Positions 42,925-50,656 of a stretch of DNA of 52,555 nt are shown here, in pieces (the stretch's first letter is position 1; the number at the start of each line of letters is the position of its first letter). A program made the translations under genes and the position numbers. The DNA comes from Alphaproteobacteria bacterium. Its GTDB lineage: Bacteria > Pseudomonadota > Alphaproteobacteria > Rickettsiales > UBA8987. The stretch lies in NCBI GenBank assembly GCA_030429725.1, contig JAUIEX010000006.1, positions 1 through 52,555 on the forward strand, read 5' to 3'. Under the pieces are notes generated by a model that was not told the origin of the DNA, made no database searches, and saw nothing but the letters and a program-made list of their open reading frames with translations.

Positions 42925-43314
42925 TCACTCCATACAGGGATAATCCGCCGCCCAGGCGTTGATAAGGCCAACCCAGGCCAGGGCGGAATGTTGCTGGGGG
43001 GTGCGCTTTGCCCAGCGCAGAAAGCTAACGATCAGCTGCCGCCAGGTGGCGTTGGGCGGGGTGCAGATTTTGCCCTTCACGCCATTTTTCTGCTGCACGT
43101 CATAGGAATTTTTGACACCACGAATATAGCCGAAACAGAGGCCATAGGCGGCCTCGTTGATTTCCTTGCCATCTTCGGCCAGCTCCACCTGTTTGCAGGC
43201 ATGTTCCAATAGTGCCACGGTGGTGATATTGGGCATGGCCGGTGCGGTGCTTTCCGCCAGCGCGATGTGGCTGAAGCCAAGCAGACAAAGCATGAAACAG
43301 GCGGTACGAAGCAT
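42925..43314 (-). CDS. Rap1a/Tai-like periplasmic protein
   Basis: 129 residues with a signal peptide (FMLCLLGFSHIALA). The mature domain resembles the Rap1a/Tai family: AYGLCFGYIRGV, ICTPPNATWRQLIVSFLRW, and the closing ALINAW-type helix ending in YPC, with the characteristic Cys pattern (HACKQ, GLCFG, ICTPP, YPCME). Rap1a-like proteins include immunity proteins against type VI amidase effectors, but many free-standing members have no known partner. None is adjacent here. Open frames on the other strand look like its shadow. Confidence 0.7.
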   Translation of the reverse strand: MLRTACFMLCLLGFSHIALAESTAPAMPNITTVALLEHACKQVELAEDGKEINEAAYGLCFGYIRGVKNSYDVQQKNGVKGKICTPPNATWRQLIVSFLRWAKRTPQQHSALAWVGLINAWAADYPCME

Positions 43315-43381
43315 GCGGCCAAGCCTAAGTGATTTTGCAGCAAAAGGCGATGATCTTTTTGCGGCACACGGCGCTGACGGC

Positions 43382-43409
43382 TTGTATTCACGGTGATTTG
43401 CGCTATAAG
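43382..43409 (+). promoter_or_regulatory. Likely sigma-70 promoter of pdhA
   Basis: TTGTAT (43382-43387) and TATAAG (43404-43409) with a 16-base spacer, 28 bases before the pdhA start. A CGAAGG ribosome site lies at 43425-43430. Confidence 0.5.
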
Positions 43410-43437
43410 TTGTGGGAAAATCATCGAAGGACTGACA

Positions 43438-44454
43438 ATGGCATCCAGTGCGAAAAAACTTTCAAAAGCTCCCGCATCTTCTCCCAAGGTGGTGCATGAT
43501 AAGGCCACCTTGCTGCGCTATTATGAGACGATGCTGCGCATTCGCCGGTTTGAAGAAAAAGCCGGCCAGCTTTACGGTATGGGTTTAATTGGCGGCTTCT
43601 GCCATCTTTATATCGGGCAGGAAGCGGTGGTGACCGGCCTGCAGGAATGTTTGATTAAGGGCGACCAGACCATTACGACCTACCGTGACCATGGGCATAT
43701 GATTGCGGCGGAAACCGACCCGGAAGCCGTGTTTGCGGAGTTGATGGGGCGTGCCACCGGTGTTTCCCGCGGCAAGGGCGGCTCTATGCATATGTTTGAT
43801 ATTCCCAACCGTTTTTATGGCGGCCACGGCATTGTGGGCGCGAATGTGCCGATTGGCACCGGGCTGGCGTTTGCCAATAAATATCGCGGCACGAATAATG
43901 TCTGTCTGGACTATTTTGGTGACGGGGCGGCCAATCAGGGGCAGGTTTATGAAAGTTTCAACATGGCCGCACTCTGGAAGCTGCCGGTGATTTATGTGAT
44001 TGAAAATAATGAATATGCGATGGGAACCAGCGTGCAGCGTTCTTCCTCCACCACGGAACTTTACAAGCGCGGGGCTTCTTTTGGCATTCCGGGCAAGCAG
44101 ATTAACGGCATGGATGTGCTGACCGTGCGTGAAGAAGGGCAGGAGGCGATTGACTGGGTGCGTGCGGGGAATGGCCCGATGATTCTGGAACTGAAAACCT
44201 ATCGTTATCGCGGGCATTCCATGTCTGACCCGGCGAAATACCGTACCAAGGAAGAGGTGAGTGAGTATAAGGAAACGCGGGACTGTATTGAGAAGCTGAA
44301 GCGGCATATTCAGGATAAGAAATTTGCCACGGAAGATGAAATCAAGAAAATTGATAAGCGCGTGAAAGACGCCATCGCAGTTGCGGCGGATGCAGCCAAG
44401 GACGCGCCGGAGCCTGATCTTAGTGAGCTTTACACGGATGTGCTGGCGGATTAG
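43438..44454 (+). CDS. pdhA: Pyruvate dehydrogenase E1 component subunit alpha
   Basis: Thiamine-diphosphate-binding subunit of E1, partner of PdhB (1642-2640). 338 residues from ATG 43438 behind CGAAGG. Signatures are MLRIRRFEEKAGQLYGMG, HLYIGQEAVVTGL, YRDHGHMIA, the ThDP motif beginning GDGAANQG and ending near NNEYAMGT, and the phosphorylation-loop-like YRYRGHSMSDPAKYR. The N-terminal ~15 residues are Lys/Ser/Ala-rich. In most alphaproteobacteria pdhA stands directly before pdhB; here it is a separate gene about 41 kb away with its own promoter. Confidence 0.96.
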   Translation: MASSAKKLSKAPASSPKVVHDKATLLRYYETMLRIRRFEEKAGQLYGMGLIGGFCHLYIGQEAVVTGLQECLIKGDQTITTYRDHGHMIAAETDPEAVFAELMGRATGVSRGKGGSMHMFDIPNRFYGGHGIVGANVPIGTGLAFANKYRGTNNVCLDYFGDGAANQGQVYESFNMAALWKLPVIYVIENNEYAMGTSVQRSSSTTELYKRGASFGIPGKQINGMDVLTVREEGQEAIDWVRAGNGPMILELKTYRYRGHSMSDPAKYRTKEEVSEYKETRDCIEKLKRHIQDKKFATEDEIKKIDKRVKDAIAVAADAAKDAPEPDLSELYTDVLAD

Positions 44455-44504
44455 ACACTGTTATGACGCAGCCTTGCGAAGCAATGATTTATGCCGGCAA
44501 CAAA

Positions 44505-45344
44505 ATGTCTCCTAATGTAATAACAGTGTCTCGCTGCGTGCGGGATTTTTTTGCAGTTATACCATTGCTTTTGCTGGTGGCATGCGCCGCGCCGCGTACC
44601 TTGCAGCCGGGCATGACGCAGGCGGAGCTGAACCGGGAACGGCAGACGCAGACGGAGCTGGCCGGCGCCGGGCAAGGCGGCATCACGCGGGAGCAGCTGA
44701 AGAATGTGAAGCAGCAGCCCATCCATTACCAGCGCCTGAAGCGCGTGGGTGTGCCTGTGCGCAATGCCGCGCTGGCTTTTTGCAAAGATATGGGCATTAA
44801 AAACTGCAACTATGATCTGGTGCTGACCAAGGATGGCCCGGTCAATGCTTACGCCGACGGCAAGCGGATTGTGTTCAGCCCGGCAATGGTGGAAGCCGCC
44901 GATGAAGATGAAGAGCTGGCTTTCGTGATGGCGCATGAATATGCCCATAATATTATGGGGCATGTGGCCGCGCAGCAGCAGAATATTGGCCTTGGCGCGG
45001 TGGCGGGCACGCTTCTGGACGGTTTGCTGAAATCACAGGGGGTGAATACGGGCAATCAATTAGGCAAGCTGGGCGCGAATATGGCAAAGATGCGCTATAG
45101 TCAGGGCTTTGAAAAAGAAGCGGATTATGTGGGGCTTTATGTGCTGGCGCGTACCAAATATGGCCTGCGGGAGGCGGCGCGTTTCTGGCGGGAAGAGGCG
45201 GCGCGTAACCCGGATATGATCCAGCATGCCAGCAGCCATCCCAGCTATCCGGAGCGCTTTGTGATGATGAATAAAACCATTGATGAAATTAATGCCAAGC
45301 GCCGCGCCGGGCAAAAGCTGATTCCGGCGGTGAAGAAGAAATGA
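44505..45344 (+). CDS. M48-family metalloprotease lipoprotein
   Basis: About 279 residues from ATG 44505; an ATG at 44463 or 44484 would add a few residues. The N-terminus is a lipoprotein signal (FFAVIPLLLLVAC). The peptidase domain has the zinc motif HEYAHNIMGH and the third ligand Glu in EKEADYVGLYVLA. Family members such as LoiP and BepA degrade or assist misfolded outer-membrane proteins. The C-terminal region (RFWREEAARNPDMIQHASSHPSYPER) is standard for this group. It ends about 85 bases before tRNA-Cys. Confidence 0.92.
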   Translation: MSPNVITVSRCVRDFFAVIPLLLLVACAAPRTLQPGMTQAELNRERQTQTELAGAGQGGITREQLKNVKQQPIHYQRLKRVGVPVRNAALAFCKDMGIKNCNYDLVLTKDGPVNAYADGKRIVFSPAMVEAADEDEELAFVMAHEYAHNIMGHVAAQQQNIGLGAVAGTLLDGLLKSQGVNTGNQLGKLGANMAKMRYSQGFEKEADYVGLYVLARTKYGLREAARFWREEAARNPDMIQHASSHPSYPERFVMMNKTIDEINAKRRAGQKLIPAVKKK

Positions 45345-45429
45345 CGCTGATTGCCGCGTAATGACGCAGCGGTTGCATCCTTTGGCAGTTTGGATTAGAA
45401 GGCGAGCCTGTGTTAACAGCGCCAACACC

Positions 45430-45503
45430 GGCCCGGTGGCAGAGTGGTGATGTAGAGGACTGCAAATCCTCGTACGGGGGTTCGATTCCCTCCCGGGCCT
45501 CCA
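45430..45503 (+). tRNA. tRNA-Cys (GCA)
   Basis: 74 bases with encoded CCA. The acceptor stem GGCCCGG pairs with CCGGGCC, followed by T and CCA. The anticodon stem GAGGA/TCCTC encloses CTGCAAA with anticodon GCA. The T arm has GTTCGATTC. The gene is intact although its 3' half forms the left attachment site of the island. Confidence 0.97.
45459..45489 (+). repeat. Left attachment site (attL) in tRNA-Cys
   Basis: 31 bases covering the anticodon loop to the T-loop of tRNA-Cys, identical to 52428-52458. Confidence 0.9.
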
Positions 45504-45552
45504 AGGTGAGTAACGATTCTAGCCTTTTTTAAATCCGGCAGCTTTTTCTTGC

Positions 45553-45571
45553 GTGTAATTTTGGTGTAATT
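45553..45571 (+). repeat. Paired direct repeats near attL, probable integrase arm sites
   Basis: GTGTAATT at 45553-45560 and again at 45564-45571, offset 11 bp, about one helical turn. A matching pair with the same offset lies near the other end (52282-52300). Short tandem arm-type sites at both ends are expected for a tyrosine integrase. Confidence 0.6.
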
Positions 45572-45581
45572 GTGCGGGAGG

Positions 45582-46007
45582 CTAGTAGGTTGCGCCTTTA
45601 TATCGATCTTCCAAAGTTTCCATTGCAGTTTGAATATGTTGGCCATTCTGGTGGGCATATCTTGCAACCATGGCCAGAGTTTTGTGACCAGAGATGCGTT
45701 GGACAGTTGGCAAATCAACCCCTGCCTGGACTAGGTGTGTTATTGCAGTGTGTCTGAGGGTGTGTCGAACCACTTCCTTTGGGTCTAAGCCTGCGCGCTC
45801 AACGACTCTTCTGTATGGGACATGAATATGCTTAAAATGCTTTTGGGGGTCGCGCGTAGATTCAAAAAGCCAAACTTGATCAGGCCGGGCGGCTTTCATG
45901 TATCCTGATAAAAATTGAGCAAGATGGGTGGTTATGGGCTGCTCTCTTGGTCCTGCCTTGGCGTTCGGGATGTATATGAGCCTCTTTGCGATATCAATAT
46001 TTATGAA
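45582..46007 (-). pseudogene. Tyrosine integrase, C-terminal part only
   Basis: The frame is open from about 46007 to the stop at 45582. Its upstream part reads RLIYIPNAKAGPREQPIT and continues through an internal ATG at 45899. The catalytic box is present: HTLRHT (His and Arg), GHKTLAMVARYAH (His and the nucleophile Tyr). The N-terminal DNA-binding domains and the first catalytic Arg are missing; similarity stops near 46000, where a TAA precedes unrelated sequence. About 140 of an expected ~400 residues remain, so it should be inactive. It reads towards tRNA-Cys, as island integrases usually do. Confidence 0.85.
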
Positions 46008-46107
46008 TTATGCTGGCAATGGCCGCCGCTTCAAAAACGACACCGAACGCCTCGAAAAACTCTTCGACCTCTACACCAAAATGACTTCCAAAAAGGACGC
46101 GGCATAG
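46003..46107 (+). other. Short open frame at the integrase breakpoint, remnant
   Basis: 34 residues from ATG 46003 to TAG 46105-46107. The sequence NGRRFKNDTERLEKLFDLYT is protein-like (charged amphipathic helix) and looks like the C-terminus of a larger protein whose beginning was lost where the integrase was cut. No ribosome site is visible. I cannot name the family; it may be another decayed gene of the element. Confidence 0.3.
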
Positions 46108-46185
46108 CGCCCTCGACTTTTAAGAATAACACTATTTATATTCCAGAAAATGTCTATCTATCTAAAATAAGGCTTTTTTTGGGGG

Positions 46186-46240
46186 TGAATTTAGAATATA
46201 AATAGCACTATTCAAGAAACACGGGCTGAATTTAGAATAT
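46186..46240 (+). promoter_or_regulatory. Direct repeats over the fic start, possible operator
   Basis: The 14-mer TGAATTTAGAATAT occurs at 46186-46199 and 46227-46240, 41 bp apart (about four turns); the second copy runs into the fic ATG at 46239. The surrounding 46108-46238 is AT-rich and without genes. Binding by the Fic protein's own C-terminal winged-helix region is a possible reading. Confidence 0.45.
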
Positions 46241-47378
46241 GAACATAAATGATTACATATCAGGACGATACGAGAAGCAACGCGAATATCAGAGCTTTTT
46301 GCCTGAGCCGATCCATCATGCGTGGGTCATATCCGATCCTGAGATACAACAACTGCTTAGTCAGGCAGACCGTGCGCTTGGCGAGCTAAATGCCTTCGCG
46401 CAGCTTATTCCAGACATTGAGTTTTTTATTCAGATGTATGTGACAAAGGAGGCGACGCAATCCAGTAAGATTGAGGGCACGCAAACCAATATTGAAGATG
46501 CCTTTAAGGATAAGGAAGATTTGGCGCCTGAAAAGCGTAATGATTGGGCAGAGGTGCAAAACTATATTCAAGCCATTCATTATGCCATCGACGGGCTCAA
46601 AACCCTGCCTTTTTCTAATCGCTTGCTGCGTGATACGCACGCCGTGCTCATGCAAGGCGTTAGAGGTGAGAATAAACAGCCCGGCGAGTTCCGCACCAGT
46701 CAGAACTGGATTGGAGTGAGCCTTAAAAACGCTGTTTTTGTTCCGCCTCATCACCACCATGTGGAGGCGCTTATGAGCGATATGGAAAAGTTCCTTCACA
46801 ATGAAAGCATCTATGTACCGCCGCTGATTAAGATTGCTATCGCCCATTATCAGTTTGAGACCATTCACCCTTTCTTGGATGGCAATGGTCGTTTAGGAAG
46901 GCTGATGATTTCGCTTTATCTCACTTCTCAAAAACTTTTGGAGCGCCCGGCGCTCTATTTGTCGGATTATTTTGAGCGGTATAAAACCGCCTATGTCGAT
47001 CACCTGATGGCAGTGCGTGAAGGCAACCACATGCGCGAGTGGCTCGTTTTTTTTCTATTTGGTGTAGAAGAAACCGCACGATCGTCCATTAATGTCTTTA
47101 AGCGTATTCTAGAAATCAAAGAACGCGTTGAACGAGAAGTGCTGCCTCGTTTCAGCCATCGCAGACAAGAAAATGCACAAAAACTAGTGCAGTTTCTTTA
47201 TAGTCGTCCCGTGATTGATGTAAAATCGGTTGAAACGCTTCTTGACACCACACCAAGCACCGCAGGCGCATTGATTCAGGATATGATAAAGCATGATGTT
47301 TTAAGAGAAATTACAGGGCAACGGCGTAATCGCTTATTCTTGTTTGAAGATTATCTATCTCTTTTTGCACGAGGTTGA
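46239..47378 (+). CDS. Fic-domain protein with N-terminal inhibitory helix
   Basis: 379 residues. Fic enzymes move AMP or related groups from nucleotides to target proteins. The catalytic motif is complete: HPFLDGNGRLGR with His210, matching HPFx(D/E)GNGRxxR. Residues 75-80 (SSKIEG) match the inhibitory motif (S/T)xxxE(G/N) placed before the core, so this is a self-inhibited class II Fic protein. The C-terminal part (about 300-379) looks like a winged helix (VKSVETLLDTTPSTAGALIQDM...GQRRNRLF), common in Fic proteins that bind DNA. It heads the island operon; the next gene starts 1 base after its stop. Confidence 0.92.
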   Translation: MNINDYISGRYEKQREYQSFLPEPIHHAWVISDPEIQQLLSQADRALGELNAFAQLIPDIEFFIQMYVTKEATQSSKIEGTQTNIEDAFKDKEDLAPEKRNDWAEVQNYIQAIHYAIDGLKTLPFSNRLLRDTHAVLMQGVRGENKQPGEFRTSQNWIGVSLKNAVFVPPHHHHVEALMSDMEKFLHNESIYVPPLIKIAIAHYQFETIHPFLDGNGRLGRLMISLYLTSQKLLERPALYLSDYFERYKTAYVDHLMAVREGNHMREWLVFFLFGVEETARSSINVFKRILEIKERVEREVLPRFSHRRQENAQKLVQFLYSRPVIDVKSVETLLDTTPSTAGALIQDMIKHDVLREITGQRRNRLFLFEDYLSLFARG

Positions 47379-47379
47379 A

Positions 47380-49434
47380 ATGAGTAAGAACAAATCCATC
47401 CCATCCGTATCTGTGAATTATGCCGCGAATGGCAGTTCCACCAAATCCAATGAGCTGGGGATGCGTGTCATGCAGGAGCGTGCTTACGAGAAACGCGGCG
47501 AGCAATATCTGCTGATTAAATCTCCACCGGCATCGGGTAAAAGCCGTGCGCTGATGTTTATCGCGCTGGATAAGCTGAATAACCAAGGCGTGAAGAAAGC
47601 CATCATTGTGGTGCCGGAGAAATCCATTGGCGCTAGTTTTAACGATGAGCCGCTGACAAAATATGGTTTTTATTATGATTGGCATGTGGAAGCGAAATGG
47701 AATCTCTGCAACGCCCCAGGTGACGATAATGGCGGCAAGGTCGGTTCGCTAAAAGCTTTTCTTGATAGCGATGATAAAACGCTGGTCTGCACCCATGCCA
47801 CCTTCCGCTTTGCGATCGATAAATATGGCGTGGAAGTGTTTGATGACTGCCTGATTGCCGTGGATGAATTCCACCATGTGAGCGCCAACCCTGATAATAA
47901 GCTAGGGGCACATCTGGGGCAGTTTATCGCCCGTGACAAGGCGCATATTGTGGCGATGACGGGTTCTTACTTCCGAGGAGATGCCGAGGCCGTGCTATCG
48001 CCGGAAGATGAAAGCAAGTTCGATACCGTCACCTATACCTATTACGAGCAGCTCAATGGCTATCAATATCTGAAGCGGCTGGATATTGGCTATTACTTCT
48101 ATACCGGAGCCTACTGCGATGAAATCCTGAGCGTGCTTGATCCAAATGAGAAAACGATTCTGCATATTCCAAACGTGAATTCTCGTGAAAGCACCAAGGA
48201 TAAGATCAAGGAGGTGGAGCATATCATCCATGAACTGGGTGATTGGCAGGGCACTGACCCCACCACGGGCTTTCATCTGGTGAAGCGTGCGGATGGTAAG
48301 GTGCTGCGTATTGCTGATCTGGTAGATGACGACCCGAACCGGCGCGATAAGGTTTCAGCGGCGCTAAAAGACCCCAGCCAGAAGAATAACCGCGACCATG
48401 TGGACATTATCATCGCACTGGGCATGGCGAAGGAAGGCTTCGACTGGATATGGTGTGAACATGCGCTCACCGTGGGGTATCGCTCCAGCCTGACTGAGAT
48501 CATCCAGATTATTGGCCGTGCCACCCGCGATGCAGAGGGCAAAACCCGCTCACGCTTCACCAACCTAATTGCTGAGCCAGATGCTTCAGAAGAAGCGGTC
48601 ACGGATGCTGTCAATGATACGCTGAAGGCCATTGCGGCCAGCCTGCTAATGGAACAGGTGCTGGCTCCGAAATTCAATTTCACAATCAAGCGACCGGATA
48701 GTGGTCCGGTAGAAGGTTTTGATTATGGTGAAGGCGGCTATGATTCCAGCAAAGCAAATGTTGGCTTCAATGAACAAACCGGCCAGTTCCAAATTGAGAT
48801 CAATGGCCTTGCCAAACCAAAGAGCAAGGAAGCTAATCGCATTTGTCAGGAGGATTTGAACGAGGTGATCACTTCTTTCGTGCAGGATAAAACCTCGCTG
48901 GAGCGCGGCCTTTTTGATGAAGAGCTGGTGCCAGAAGAACTCACGCAAGTGCGGATGGGTAAAATCATCAAGGATAAATATCCCGAACTGGATGAACAGG
49001 ATCAGGAAGCGGTGCGCCAACATGCCATCGCAGCCTTGAATCTCACCCAGCAGGCCAAAAAAACCCTTAATCCGAATGAAGAACCTTCCGCCGGTGGTAA
49101 CACCGCGCTGCTTGATGGGGTGCGGAAATTCGCCATGGATGTGCGTGATCTGGATATTGACCTGATCGACCGTATCAACCCATTCGGCGAAGCCTATGCG
49201 ATTTTGGCCAAGGCCATGAATGAGGACAGCCTGAAACAAGTTGCTTCAGTGATTGCTGGGAAGAAAGTCAATCTGACGCTGGAGGAAGCACGCGAGCTTT
49301 CCAAGCGTGCATTGAAATTCAAGCAGGAGCGCGGACGCTTGCCATCGATTACCGCCACCGACCCTTGGGAAAAGAAAATGGCAGAAGGTGTTGCCTTCCT
49401 CGCCAGAATGAAATCAGAGGCTGCCAATGGTTAG
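47380..49434 (+). CDS. SF2 DEAD/DEAH-like helicase of the island operon
   Basis: 684 residues from ATG 47380, one base after the Fic stop, behind CGAGG. Helicase motifs are I SPPASGKSR (Lys54), II VDEFHH (162-166), III MTGS (193-196) and VI IIGRATRDAEGK (378-389), with lobe-2 sequence MAKEGFDWIWCEHALTVGYRSS before it. This is the restriction-helicase type of SF2 (type III R / DISARM-like class by motif style), with a ~280-residue C-terminal region of unknown fold. DEFH in place of DEAD is unusual but occurs in this class. Its end overlaps the next gene by 8 bases. Confidence 0.9.
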   Translation: MSKNKSIPSVSVNYAANGSSTKSNELGMRVMQERAYEKRGEQYLLIKSPPASGKSRALMFIALDKLNNQGVKKAIIVVPEKSIGASFNDEPLTKYGFYYDWHVEAKWNLCNAPGDDNGGKVGSLKAFLDSDDKTLVCTHATFRFAIDKYGVEVFDDCLIAVDEFHHVSANPDNKLGAHLGQFIARDKAHIVAMTGSYFRGDAEAVLSPEDESKFDTVTYTYYEQLNGYQYLKRLDIGYYFYTGAYCDEILSVLDPNEKTILHIPNVNSRESTKDKIKEVEHIIHELGDWQGTDPTTGFHLVKRADGKVLRIADLVDDDPNRRDKVSAALKDPSQKNNRDHVDIIIALGMAKEGFDWIWCEHALTVGYRSSLTEIIQIIGRATRDAEGKTRSRFTNLIAEPDASEEAVTDAVNDTLKAIAASLLMEQVLAPKFNFTIKRPDSGPVEGFDYGEGGYDSSKANVGFNEQTGQFQIEINGLAKPKSKEANRICQEDLNEVITSFVQDKTSLERGLFDEELVPEELTQVRMGKIIKDKYPELDEQDQEAVRQHAIAALNLTQQAKKTLNPNEEPSAGGNTALLDGVRKFAMDVRDLDIDLIDRINPFGEAYAILAKAMNEDSLKQVASVIAGKKVNLTLEEARELSKRALKFKQERGRLPSITATDPWEKKMAEGVAFLARMKSEAANG

Positions 49435-50656
49435 TTCTAAACGATTAGGGGCAAAATTCACCGAAGAAGATGAGGCATTACTTGCCGAATTAGGCATTGA
49501 GGTTGAAGCCAAGAAAGTGGCCGCTCGAACGCCACGGGAAGAACGTATCATTGCCGGTTTTGAAGAGATTGAACGCTTTGTCGATGAACATGGCCGACCA
49601 CCAGCGCATGGTGAGGGCAATGACATATTTGAGCGCCTTTATGCAGTCCGGCTCGATAAAATACGCGGATCAGCTGAGTGCCGTGAAGTGCTGCAGGGGC
49701 TGGATAGCAAGGGGCTGTTAGAAGGCGAGCCGGTGCTATCGGATGATCTGCCAGATGATATGGATGACGATGCTCTACTTGCAGAGCTTGGCGTTGAGGC
49801 TGAAAGCGAAACAGACATTACCAAACTCACACATGTGAGAACACGCGCAGAAATAAAGGCTGCTGAAGAAATTGCCCAGCGCACACCTTGTGCGGATTTT
49901 GTAGAGTTTAAGCCGCTATTTTCAAGGCTTAGTGAAGATATTAAATCAGGAACTTTAACCACTAAACGCTTCCAGCGTGATGCGGCAATTAGGCAGGGTG
50001 ACCTTTTTATTTTATATGGGCAAATTGCATATGTTGCCGAAGTGGGGCCTGACATCAAGCAGGCATCTAATGGGGAGATGGATGCCCGACTAAGAGTGAT
50101 TTTTGATAATGGCACTGAAAGCAATTTACTGCGCCGATCACTTCAAAGGGGTTTATACAAAGACGATGCTGGGCGCAGAATAATCAAAGGTGATTTGGGT
50201 GCATTATTTTCCGATGAGGCTTCTGAAGAAGATGTTGAAAGCGGCACGATCTATGTGCTTAGAAGCAATTCCAATGACCCTTATATTATAGAAAACCGAG
50301 ATGTGATTCATAAAATTGGCGTGACGGGTGGTGACGTGAAAAGGCGCTTTGGAAACGCCAAGAATGATCCGACATTCCTGATGGCCGATGTTGAGGTGGT
50401 TGCCAGTTACAAGCTCTCCAATATTAACCGGGTGAAGCTAGAAAAGCTGATCCATCGGTTCTTTGAGTCTGCCAAGCTAAATATCGAAATCAAAGACCGC
50501 TTTGGCAAAGCTGTTACCCCTAGAGAGTGGTTCTTAGTGCCATTATTTGTAATTGATGAGCTGGTGGAAAAGCTAAAAGAAGGAGCTATAGCGGAATATA
50601 ATTACGATTCTGAATCAGCGGCGCTTATTAAGAAAGTATCTGATGTTTCATTATGA
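49427..50656 (+). CDS. GIY-YIG nuclease-domain protein
   Basis: 409 residues. The C-terminal domain (about 270-375) is GIY-YIG/T5orf172-like: GTIYVLRS for GIY, HKIGVTGGDVKRRF for YIG plus the catalytic Arg region, a metal-ligand Glu candidate in RVKLEKLIHRFFE, and the closing TPREWFLVP. The N-terminal ~130 residues carry two copies of DxALLAELGxE (around 15-24 and 114-123). A middle domain (about 180-250) is beta-rich. The ATG overlaps the helicase gene by 8 bases and its TGA overlaps the next ATG (50653-50656), implying coupled synthesis of all three proteins. Confidence 0.85.
   Translation: MVSSKRLGAKFTEEDEALLAELGIEVEAKKVAARTPREERIIAGFEEIERFVDEHGRPPAHGEGNDIFERLYAVRLDKIRGSAECREVLQGLDSKGLLEGEPVLSDDLPDDMDDDALLAELGVEAESETDITKLTHVRTRAEIKAAEEIAQRTPCADFVEFKPLFSRLSEDIKSGTLTTKRFQRDAAIRQGDLFILYGQIAYVAEVGPDIKQASNGEMDARLRVIFDNGTESNLLRRSLQRGLYKDDAGRRIIKGDLGALFSDEASEEDVESGTIYVLRSNSNDPYIIENRDVIHKIGVTGGDVKRRFGNAKNDPTFLMADVEVVASYKLSNINRVKLEKLIHRFFESAKLNIEIKDRFGKAVTPREWFLVPLFVIDELVEKLKEGAIAEYNYDSESAALIKKVSDVSL

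Noticed and set aside
42838-43212. Forward open frame after the aminotransferase gene
   Set aside because: Overlaps the better-supported Rap1a-like gene on the other strand, which has a signal peptide and conserved cysteines.
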